DNA from: Planctomycetota bacterium
GTDB taxonomy: Bacteria > Planctomycetota > Phycisphaerae > Phycisphaerales > Phycisphaeraceae
Assembly: GCA_029267795.1 (NCBI GenBank)
Contig: JAJUHR010000159.1
Span: 1 to 5,086, forward strand
Direction of reading: 5' to 3'
Length of the DNA stretch: 5,086 nt
Of this stretch, positions 1 through 5,031 are shown piece after piece. Position numbers and translations under genes: made by a program. The notes below the pieces were generated by a model that had not been told where the DNA came from, did no database searches, and was given only the letters and a program-made list of their open reading frames with translations. Positions within the stretch are counted from its first letter, which is position 1. Each line of letters opens with the position of its first letter.

Positions 1-66
1 CGCATCCGTCAGGCCCTAAAACAACTCAAACGGGCCCTGAGCAAACCCGCCTCCGCCACGGCGTAA
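1..66 (+). CDS. C-terminal end of a rightward gene, possibly a sigma-factor-like DNA-binding protein
   Basis: The frame is open from the first base to a TAA at 64-66 and gives 21 residues. They start RIRQALKQLKRAL and end in a small Ser/Ala/Pro tail. The basic amphipathic stretch recalls the end of the region 4.2 helix in sigma-70-type factors, where an R-[IV]-R-Q motif is followed by Lys/Arg/Leu-rich residues. With only 21 residues this is a resemblance, not an identification, and any protein ending in a basic helix would fit. The gene converges on the leftward gene ending at 106. The 39 bases between the two stops contain no convincing terminator. Confidence 0.4.
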   Translation, partial: RIRQALKQLKRALSKPASATA

Positions 67-105
67 GAGGAAGCGGGCCGACAGCACCGTCTTGCCGGGA
101 TGGCG

Positions 106-960
106 CTATTGTGCCTCATCTTCCTGGCCCAACAGTTCGTTAAGGATCCGGGTGTATTCCAAATGGGCGGTCGGATCGGGGATCGGCTCGGCAGCCGGGG
201 TATTCTCCGCAGCAGATGCGGGGGCAGGGGCGATGCCAGGGTCCGCTGCGGGGGCGGTGGCGCCCGCGGCTGGCGAAGTCTCGGCGCGGTTAGCCCGTTG
301 TTCGGCCATCGTAGCGGGCACGCTGGCCCTCCCGGACACGCTATCGGTTAAGGTCTGGCTTACGGACGCTCCGGCGATTGCGGCAGGGTGAGTTGGCTCC
401 CGGCGTGGCGGTCGGGCGGGCTTGGGCTTGCGGGCTGCCCTGGGTCTTGATGACGAAGCCTGCCCTGACTTGGCCCCGGAACCCCCGGAACCAGCGGCAC
501 CCCCGGAGCTGGCGCTCAGGAGCTGTTCGACCCTTTGCAGCAGGGTGGCTGCGATTTGCTCCGTGCGGTCGCAGCGTGAGGCCAAATCATCGAGCCTGCG
601 TTCCATTTGCTGTAGGACAGCGGTGAACTTGGCGTCGAACTTGGCCATCCATTGGTCGTAGGTCTGCAGCGTTTTAGCGATGTCGTTTTCCAGGTGCTGG
701 CGGAGCTGTTCCTGCTCGGCCCGGAGCTGGTCGATCATCTGTCGTTGCCGGGCGGTGTAACCTTCCGTGGCTTTGAGCAGTTGCAGGCCTAAACGGACCC
801 GTTCCTCGGCCTGGACTTGGATGCGGCGCAGGGCGTCGGCCTGCTGCTGAGGCGTCAGCGGGTCGCGGGGGAGCCCGGGTGGGGGGGCTTGACCGATCGG
901 CCGGAATGTGGGTTTCGCGGTCAGCATATCGACATCAAATAACACATCTGCAACGTCCAT
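106..960 (-). CDS. Uncharacterised coiled-coil protein with Ala/Pro-rich tail
   Basis: This 284-residue protein is not one I recognise. Residues 1-35 are a short Pro-containing N-terminus. Residues about 38-148 are rich in Gln, Glu, Arg, Leu and Ala with heptad-like spacing and no helix breakers, indicating a long coiled coil. Residues about 150-262 are low-complexity Ser/Gly then Ala/Pro with a basic patch (RPRAARKPKPARPPRR). The acidic C-terminus (LEYTRILNELLGQEDEAQ) could be a short helix that binds a partner. There is no signal peptide or membrane segment, so it is probably cytoplasmic. The frame stays open upstream to 1182, but that part lies antisense to the NIF3 gene. The ATG at 958-960 is therefore chosen; Met12 (925-927) is an alternative. 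Neither start has a Shine-Dalgarno sequence. The gene is divergent from the NIF3 gene, and a structural or scaffolding role is only a guess. Confidence 0.7.
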   Translation of the reverse strand: MDVADVLFDVDMLTAKPTFRPIGQAPPPGLPRDPLTPQQQADALRRIQVQAEERVRLGLQLLKATEGYTARQRQMIDQLRAEQEQLRQHLENDIAKTLQTYDQWMAKFDAKFTAVLQQMERRLDDLASRCDRTEQIAATLLQRVEQLLSASSGGAAGSGGSGAKSGQASSSRPRAARKPKPARPPRREPTHPAAIAGASVSQTLTDSVSGRASVPATMAEQRANRAETSPAAGATAPAADPGIAPAPASAAENTPAAEPIPDPTAHLEYTRILNELLGQEDEAQ

Positions 961-1015
961 CGGCAGCTTTAATCTAACCACTGCACAATCACAGGCCCTT
1001 CGGTACTCTGTTGGG
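961..1015. promoter_or_regulatory. Divergent intergenic region between the coiled-coil gene and the NIF3 gene
   Basis: These 55 bases separate the two divergent start codons, so they probably contain the promoters or leaders of both. On the minus strand a weak -10-like TAGATT lies at 976-971, with no good -35 at the right distance. On the plus strand I see no convincing -35/-10 pair and no Shine-Dalgarno before the ATG at 1016. The inference rests on gene arrangement rather than on motifs. Confidence 0.3.
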
Positions 1016-2137
1016 ATGCAAGTTGGACCAATCGTGCAGTTATTGCGGACCTTGGCGCCGGAACACTTGGCGGAATCGTGGGACCGGGTGGGGCTGCAGG
1101 TGGGGGACCCGGCTTGGCCGGTGCGGCGGGCGATGCTGTGCATCGACCTGACGGAGCAGGTGCTGGATGAAGCGATCGGCAAGCGTGTCTCGCTGATCGT
1201 CGCGTATCACCCGCTGATCTTTCAGCCGTTGTTGGCTTTGACCACCGCCGACCCCAAGCAGGGGCTGATCCTGCGGGCGGTGCAGGAGCGGATCGCGGTC
1301 TACTCTCCCCACACCGCATTGGACGCGGCGGAAGGGGGCCTAAACGACTGGCTGTGCGACGGCCTGGGTGCGGGAAGCCGACGCCCGATTCGGCAGACGG
1401 GGGCAGTTCAAGGGCACGGTTATAAGCTCGTGACGTTCGTGCCGAGCGAGCACTTGGATGCCTTGCGGGCGGCCCTGGCGGCGGCGGGGGCGGGGGTGAT
1501 CGGGGATTACAACGAGTGCTCGTTCGCTGTCGCTGGCGAAGGGACTTTCCGGGGCGGAGCGACAACGCACCCAAGGATTGGCCTGCGCGGCCGATTCGAG
1601 CGAGTCCGCGAGCTGCGGTTGGAGATGGTCTGCCCAGCTCATCGGCTGGCGGATATCGTCGCAGCGCTACGGGGTGCCCACCCTTACGAAGAGCCGGCTT
1701 TCGATATCTACCGGCTAGAGCCACCCGATCCGAAGGCGGTGTTGACCGCGACGGGGCAAGGCCGAGTGGTCGAACTCGATCAGCCGATCGCCCCTGCGTC
1801 GCTGGTCCGACTGGTGAAACGGCGACTGGGAGCCGATAGGCTAGAAGTATCGATACCTAGATCACTTAAGCGGATTCACCGCGTGGGGGTGTGCGTGGGG
1901 GCAGGGGGGGCGCTGCTTTCGGAGGCGGGGCAGATCGATGTGTTAATCACTGGCGAAATGCGGCATCATGACGTGCTGGCTGCCCAGCAGCGAGGCGTGA
2001 TGGTGGTCCTGGCGGGGCATACCCAGACCGAACGGCCTTACTTGCCTGTGTACCGTAAGCGCATCTTTGCTTCCGGCGGGGCCGGCGTCGAGTGGCTGAT
2101 CAGCAAGACGGACCGCGAACCCTTGCGGACCGGCTGA
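1016..2137 (+). CDS. NIF3/YqfO-type dinuclear metal-centre protein
   Basis: This 373-residue protein belongs to the NIF3 (DUF34/YbgI) family, which forms toroidal hexamers with a two-metal site. Its biochemical role is still debated (a GTP cyclohydrolase type 1-like label is common but doubtful). N-terminal motifs are SWDRVGLQVGD (21-31), YHPLIF (64-69) and SPHTALDAAEGGLNDWL (97-113). C-terminal motifs are TGEMRHHDVL (312-321) and GHTQTERPYL (334-343). Expected metal ligands present are His65, Asp103, His335 and Glu339. The usual first His of the HH pair is Tyr64, as I recall for eukaryotic NIF3L1. Residues about 133-235 form the PII/CutA-like insert seen in Bacillus YqfO, with GTF at 176-178 and HPYEEPA at 222-228. 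The length matches the insert-containing subfamily. The frame stays open to an ATG at 908, but that would overlap the opposite gene and add non-family sequence. The start lacks a Shine-Dalgarno, and no terminator is evident after the TGA. Confidence 0.93.
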   Translation: MQVGPIVQLLRTLAPEHLAESWDRVGLQVGDPAWPVRRAMLCIDLTEQVLDEAIGKRVSLIVAYHPLIFQPLLALTTADPKQGLILRAVQERIAVYSPHTALDAAEGGLNDWLCDGLGAGSRRPIRQTGAVQGHGYKLVTFVPSEHLDALRAALAAAGAGVIGDYNECSFAVAGEGTFRGGATTHPRIGLRGRFERVRELRLEMVCPAHRLADIVAALRGAHPYEEPAFDIYRLEPPDPKAVLTATGQGRVVELDQPIAPASLVRLVKRRLGADRLEVSIPRSLKRIHRVGVCVGAGGALLSEAGQIDVLITGEMRHHDVLAAQQRGVMVVLAGHTQTERPYLPVYRKRIFASGGAGVEWLISKTDREPLRTG

Positions 2138-2218
2138 CCGATCGTAAATGGAAATGAGGAGGAGGCGGTTAGGCATCGAAGAGCGGTGGTTACCCCGACC
2201 GGCGTGTTCAAAGAGCGA

Positions 2219-2276
2219 CAAAGTAATCTCAAGTAATTAATTGAAATTTACTTATAGAAAATCAATTCGCCATAAA
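2219..2276 (+). promoter_or_regulatory. AT-rich upstream region of the permease gene with repeated AAGTAA motifs
   Basis: Only 16 of the 60 bases at 2221-2280 are G or C, in otherwise GC-rich surroundings. AAGTAAT occurs at 2221-2227 and 2231-2237, a ten-base period matching one helical turn. An inverted TTACTT follows at 2248-2253. AATTGA (2239-2244) and TCAATT (2262-2267) form a further inverted pair. A weak promoter is possible: TTTACT (2247-2252), an 18-base spacer, then CATAAA (2271-2276). The arrangement suits an UP element or a repressor/activator site controlling the permease, but no known regulator box is recognised. I see no c-di-AMP (ydaO-type) riboswitch here. Confidence 0.4.
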
Positions 2277-2310
2277 CCCGTCCTGATGGCATGGTCTAGA
2301 CAGGTGGGAC

Positions 2311-2316
2311 TATTAT
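2311..2316 (+). promoter_or_regulatory. Candidate -10 box for a leaderless permease transcript
   Basis: TATTAT matches five of six bases of the bacterial -10 consensus. It ends seven bases before the ATG at 2324, so transcription starting at the normal distance would begin at or next to the start codon. No -35 consensus lies 16-18 bases upstream, and there is no Shine-Dalgarno before the ATG, which would fit a leaderless message. This is one short motif in an AT-leaning stretch and may be chance. Confidence 0.25.
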
Positions 2317-2323
2317 TTGCTTC

Positions 2324-4357
2324 ATGAACGCCACGAACCTTGAAGATGCGACAGGGCCATCGAGCGCCGTAGCTCCCGCTCCCAGGACCTTCGGGAAGCG
2401 CCTACGCGGGCTGTTCCTGGGCAAGGCGAAGGACCCGCTGGCCCACGATGTGTTTCACCGGGTCTCGCTGGCGGCGTTTCTGGCCTGGGTGGGGCTGGGG
2501 TCGGACGGTTTGTCGTCCTCCTGCTACGGCCCTGAAGAGGCTTTCCTGGCGCTGGGGACGCACACCTTTCTGGCGCTGGTGCTGGCGGGCTTGATGGTCG
2601 TTACGGTCCTTGTGATTTCGGCGAGCTACTCGCAGATCATCGAGCAGTTTCCAAGCGGCGGGGGTGGCTACCTGGTGGCCACCAAGCTGCTGGGGCAGTA
2701 CCCGGGGTTGGTGGCGGGCGGGGCGTTGCTGGTGGATTACGTTTTGACGATCTCGATCTCGATCGCCAGCGGGAGCGACGCGATTTTCAGTTTCCTGCCT
2801 TTGAGTTTCCAGCCCTACAAGCTGGTGTTCGCGGCGACGGCCATTGGGTTGCTGACGGTTTTGAACCTCAGGGGCGTGCGGGAATCGGTGATCGTGTTGG
2901 TTCCGATCTTTGCAGCCTTTTTGCTGACGCACACCTTCGTGGTGGTTTACGGCCTGCTGAGTCACGCGGGCTCGGCCCCCGGGGTGGTTTCCGCGTCGTG
3001 GGCCGAATCGGTCGGGAGCGTGCGGGAGGCGGGGCTGCTGGGGCTGGTGCTGATCCTGCTGCGGGCGTACAGCCTGGGCGGGGGGACGTATACCGGGATC
3101 GAGGCGGTGAGCAACGGGCTGCCGATCCTGCGCGAGCCGCGGGTGGAGACGGGCAGGCGGACGATGCGGTACATGGCGATCTCGCTGGCCTTCACCGCCA
3201 GCGGGTTGCTGCTGGCGTACCTGCTGGTGGGGGTGAAGTCCGAGCCGGGTCGGACGCTGAACGCGTCGCTGGTCGCGTCGCTGGTGGGGGGTTGGGACGT
3301 GGGCGGTGTTCCTCTTGGGACGGCGTTGTTCCTGCTCACGTTGCTCTCGGAGGGGGCGATCCTGGTCGTCGCTGCCCAGACGGGGTTCCTGGACGGGCCA
3401 CGGGTGCTGGCCAACATGGCGCTGGACTCGTGGGTGCCGCGGCGGTTCTACCAGTTGAGCGATCGGCTGGTGACGCAGGACGGGGTCTTGCTGATGGGCG
3501 GGGCGGCGTTGGCGTTGCTGTTGTATACGCGGGGCAGCGTGCACCTGTTGGTGGTGCTGTACAGCATCAACGTGTTCTTGACGTTCTCGCTGTCGCAGCT
3601 GGGGATGTGCCGACACTGGTGGCGGTTGCGGGGTCGGGAGAAGAGGTGGGGCAGGCGCCTGGCGATCAACGGCGTGGGGCTGGTGTTGACTACGGGCATC
3701 CTGATCACGACGGCGGCCTTGAAGTTCACGGCTGGGGGCTGGGTGACCGTGGTGATCACCTCGGCGGTGATCGGGTTGTGCTTGTTCATCCGTCACCACT
3801 ACCTTCAGACCGAGAAGGGCCTGGAGCAGCTCGACGAGATCCTGCTGAAGCCCCTGCCGCCGGGAGCGAAGCGTGTGGAGCCGGTGTGTGACCCATCGGC
3901 GCCGACCGCGGTGTTTTTTGTCAAAGGCTATACGGGACTAGGGCTCCATACGGTGCTGTCGGTGCCGCGGCTGTTCGGGGATCACTTCAAAAACTTCGTG
4001 TTTGTGGGGGTGGGGGTGATCGATTCGAGCCGATTCAAGGGCCGGGAGGAGATCGAGAACCTGCGCCGGGAAACGGACAAGGGTCTGCAGAGATATGTGG
4101 ACTTTGTGAAGCGTCAGGGCTTGTATGCGGAGTACGTGTCGGCGCTGGGCACGGACGCCGTGGACGAGCTGGAGCGGTTGGCCCGTCAGGTTACAAACCG
4201 GTTCCCTCACGCGGTGTTTTTCGCCGGGAAGCTCTCGTTCCGGCAGGAAACCTTCTGGCAGAAGGTGCTGCACAACCAAGCGGCGATGAACCTTCAGCGG
4301 CGGCTGCATTTCGCCGGCCTGCCGATGGTGGTGCTGCCGGTGCGGGTCACACGGTAG
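2324..4357 (+). CDS. APC-superfamily permease, KimA-like (probable potassium uptake) with soluble C-terminal domain
   Basis: This 677-residue inner-membrane transporter has about 12 hydrophobic segments, near residues 48-68, 80-102, 128-150, 165-181, 188-212, 236-258, 284-303, 330-352, 385-402, 407-427, 448-467 and 470-490. Family motifs are GSDGLSSSCYGPEEAF (59-74), FPSGGGGYLVA (109-119), GGALLVDYVLT (132-142) and YTGIEAVSNGLPILREP (256-272). From memory of the Bacillus KimA structure, potassium is bound by Asp36, Tyr43, Tyr118, Thr121, Ser125 and Thr230. The matching positions here are Asp61, Tyr68, Tyr139, Thr142, Ser146 and Thr257, all conserved, so proton-coupled K+ import is more likely than amino-acid transport. 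Residues about 495-677 form a cytoplasmic alpha/beta domain (AVFFVKGYTGLGLHT, 529-543; FVFVGVGVID, 558-567; VFFAGKLSF, 631-639; GLPMVVLPVRV, 665-675), comparable in place to the C-terminal domain of KimA. No other in-frame start fits better than ATG 2324. Many APC proteins are labelled amino-acid permeases, and that remains the alternative. Confidence 0.85.
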   Translation: MNATNLEDATGPSSAVAPAPRTFGKRLRGLFLGKAKDPLAHDVFHRVSLAAFLAWVGLGSDGLSSSCYGPEEAFLALGTHTFLALVLAGLMVVTVLVISASYSQIIEQFPSGGGGYLVATKLLGQYPGLVAGGALLVDYVLTISISIASGSDAIFSFLPLSFQPYKLVFAATAIGLLTVLNLRGVRESVIVLVPIFAAFLLTHTFVVVYGLLSHAGSAPGVVSASWAESVGSVREAGLLGLVLILLRAYSLGGGTYTGIEAVSNGLPILREPRVETGRRTMRYMAISLAFTASGLLLAYLLVGVKSEPGRTLNASLVASLVGGWDVGGVPLGTALFLLTLLSEGAILVVAAQTGFLDGPRVLANMALDSWVPRRFYQLSDRLVTQDGVLLMGGAALALLLYTRGSVHLLVVLYSINVFLTFSLSQLGMCRHWWRLRGREKRWGRRLAINGVGLVLTTGILITTAALKFTAGGWVTVVITSAVIGLCLFIRHHYLQTEKGLEQLDEILLKPLPPGAKRVEPVCDPSAPTAVFFVKGYTGLGLHTVLSVPRLFGDHFKNFVFVGVGVIDSSRFKGREEIENLRRETDKGLQRYVDFVKRQGLYAEYVSALGTDAVDELERLARQVTNRFPHAVFFAGKLSFRQETFWQKVLHNQAAMNLQRRLHFAGLPMVVLPVRVTR

Positions 4358-4381
4358 GGGGGCGGGGCGGCACCTGCAGCC

Positions 4382-4412
4382 GGGACATCGCTGTGCTCTG
4401 CCCCAGCCACCC
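4382..4412 (+). repeat. Palindromic repeat copy 1 (degenerate), downstream of the permease
   Basis: This 31-base stretch aligns with 4864-4893 in the same orientation. They share an identical 13-base end, GCCCCAGCCACCC, and a similar GGG-CA-CGCT-GCT core. Here the stem is imperfect: CCGGGAC (4380-4386) can pair with GCCCCAG (4400-4406) at five of seven positions. Both copies lie shortly after a gene end, so they look like a dispersed intergenic palindrome (REP-like) that may act in mRNA 3' processing or termination. Confidence 0.5.
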
Positions 4413-4436
4413 AGACGCGGCGGTGGGTCGGGCTGG
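4403..4436 (+). terminator. GC-rich hairpin after the permease, possible terminator
   Basis: CCAGCCACCCA (4403-4413) pairs with TGGGT (4424-4428) and GGCTGG (4431-4436), leaving CG at 4429-4430 as a bulge and a ten-base loop. This gives 11 base pairs starting 46 bases after the permease stop. Only two T residues follow before GG, so it is not a classical intrinsic terminator. It may protect the 3' end or be fortuitous. Its left arm overlaps the palindromic repeat at 4382-4412. Confidence 0.3.
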
Positions 4437-4456
4437 TTGGTTCCCGGGTTGAACGC

Positions 4457-4485
4457 TTGGCTCACAGAGCTGATCCAGGTATCAT
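4457..4485 (+). promoter_or_regulatory. Sigma-70-type promoter for rpsR
   Basis: TTGGCT (4457-4462, four of six matches to the -35 consensus) is separated by exactly 17 bases from TATCAT (4480-4485, five of six matches to the -10). Transcription would start near 4492, leaving a leader of about 27 bases before GTG 4519 or about 66 before GTG 4558. This is the best promoter-like pair I see in the window. It implies that rpsR is transcribed independently of the permease. Confidence 0.5.
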
Positions 4486-4518
4486 TAACGATTCGAAAAG
4501 TTTCCGTCGCTCCGGCCG

Positions 4519-4800
4519 GTGAGCCGGGACTATGAACCCAAGGCGGAGTATTTACTCGTGGCAGAGTTCACTCAGTTTGGTGCGGCGCCCAGAGTCAAGA
4601 TTACGCACGTCAGCAGCAATGGCACGCTGTACGTGGACTACCGCAACATCAACGACCTGAGGCGGTTGCTGACCCCCAACGGCAAGATCCAAAGCCGCAA
4701 GCGCACCGGCTTAAGCGCCCGCGAGCAGCGGTTGGTCGCCCAGGCGATCAAGCGAGCCCGGTATATGGCGCTGCTGCCTTACACTTCGGCGACGCTATAA
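4519..4800 (+). CDS. rpsR: Small-subunit ribosomal protein bS18
   Basis: The 93-residue product contains the bS18 core that binds 16S rRNA and the S6 partner on the 30S platform. Matching stretches are VDYRNINDLRRLL (39-51), NGKIQSRKRTGLSA (54-67) and QAIKRARYMALLPY (75-88). The core is basic, as expected. There are no cysteines, so the zinc-binding form is excluded. Residues 1-30 are longer and less basic than a typical bS18 N-terminus (usual total about 70-90). GTG 4519 is the first start after the in-frame stop at 4486-4488. GTG 4558 is a serious alternative: it follows GGAG (4545-4548) by nine bases and would give 80 residues. Next to the gene are uvrA and the permease rather than the common rpsF-ssb-rplI partners, so it may be a relocated or second S18 gene. 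Its last 13 codons and stop recur downstream at 4895-4937. Confidence 0.92.
   Translation: MSRDYEPKAEYLLVAEFTQFGAAPRVKITHVSSNGTLYVDYRNINDLRRLLTPNGKIQSRKRTGLSAREQRLVAQAIKRARYMALLPYTSATL
4758..4800 (+). repeat. Direct repeat, copy 1: 3' end of rpsR
   Basis: These 43 bases encode the final RYMALLPYTSATL and stop (TAA) of S18. They match 4895-4937 at 39 of 43 positions; the differences are at 4779, 4782, 4797 and 4799. The first three are third-codon positions, and the last changes TAA to TGA. None alters the peptide. The flanking bases show no similarity on either side. Confidence 0.9.
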
Positions 4801-4861
4801 CGGTGTCGGAGAAGGCGGGGCAGGTTAGCGTCCAGGTGTGTATGAAACGCCGGACCATCGA

Positions 4862-4893
4862 CTGGGGCACGCTCCGCTTAGCCCCAGCCACCC
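4862..4893 (+). repeat. Palindromic repeat copy 2 with perfect hairpin, downstream of rpsR
   Basis: CTGGGGC (4862-4868) and GCCCCAG (4881-4887) are perfect inverted complements flanking the 12-base loop ACGCTCCGCTTA. The trailing GCCCCAGCCACCC (4881-4893) is identical to 4400-4412, and the loop resembles the corresponding part of copy 1. Two related palindromes in the same orientation within 500 bases, each after a gene, suggest a dispersed repeat family. No T-tract follows, so it is not a standard terminator. Confidence 0.6.
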
Positions 4894-4894
4894 G

Positions 4895-4937
4895 CCGGTA
4901 TATGGCGCTGCTGCCGTATACTTCGGCGACGCTGTGA
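4895..4937 (+). repeat. Direct repeat, copy 2: duplicate of the rpsR 3' end
   Basis: This is the second copy of the last 43 bases of rpsR, 137 bases downstream and same orientation, 39 of 43 identical. It directly follows the palindromic repeat ending at 4893. The match ends precisely at the stop codon (TGA here, TAA in copy 1). The 137-base offset is not a multiple of three, so the copy lies in another frame. Confidence 0.9.
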
Positions 4938-4943
4938 GCCAGG

Positions 4944-4964
4944 CCCCCCAGGCCCCGCGGGGGG
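4944..4964 (+). terminator. GC hairpin between the duplicated tail and uvrA
   Basis: CCCCCC (4944-4949) can pair with GGGGGG (4959-4964) around a nine-base loop, starting seven bases after the TGA of the duplicated tail. No T-tract follows. It may slow polymerase or block 3' decay, or be a by-product of high GC. The rest of the gap to uvrA (4965-5031) shows no recognisable promoter or LexA-type box and no Shine-Dalgarno close to the uvrA ATG. Confidence 0.25.
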
Positions 4965-5031
4965 TGGATCCGGTGATTCCCGATCCGTGGGAGCGGGGCG
5001 GGTGACTCTGTGAACACGGCTTGATGCTCCC

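Larger units (their letters stand above)
4803..4937 (+). pseudogene. Short open frame ending in a copy of the S18 C-terminus
   Basis: From GTG 4803, two bases after the rpsR stop codon, a frame of 44 codons runs to TGA 4935-4937. An internal ATG at 4842 would give 31 residues, starting MKRRTIDWGTLRL. It ends in the same 13 residues as S18 (RYMALLPYTSATL) but is in a different frame from rpsR. The upstream 31 residues do not resemble S18 and run through the palindrome at 4862-4887. There is no clear Shine-Dalgarno at either start. It may be the remnant of a tandem rpsR duplicate whose 5' part was lost or replaced by the repeat, or a real small protein. The silent-only differences in its tail argue against plain neutral decay. 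Confidence 0.4.

Noticed and set aside
908..1015. N-terminal extension of the NIF3 frame to ATG 908
   Set aside because: It overlaps the opposite gene, and its Ser/Thr/Asn-rich residues do not belong to the family. NIF3 similarity begins just after ATG 1016.
961..1182. Upstream extension of the leftward coiled-coil frame
   Set aside because: It lies antisense to the start of NIF3, is Ser/Cys/Arg-rich and unlike the rest of the protein. The frame is open because of codon bias on the other strand.
969..1724. Long leftward frame of 251 codons antisense to NIF3
   Set aside because: A Pro/Arg/Ser-rich shadow of a well-supported gene with no recognisable motif.
2138..2220. Terminator after NIF3
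   Set aside because: No stable stem followed by a T-tract was found between the NIF3 stop and the AT-rich region.
2148..2240. Small 30-codon frame after NIF3 (ATG GAA ATG AGG AGG AGG start)
   Set aside because: The AGGAGGAGG lies inside the frame rather than before it, the peptide resembles nothing known, and the end runs into the AT-rich regulatory region.
2402..3799. Long leftward frame of 465 codons antisense to the permease
   Set aside because: Gln/Arg/His/Pro-rich composition typical of the antisense of GC-rich membrane-protein codons. The permease on the plus strand is clearly real.
2998..3891. Rightward frame of 297 codons inside the permease
   Set aside because: Gly/Ala/Arg/Val-rich out-of-frame shadow within the permease coding sequence.
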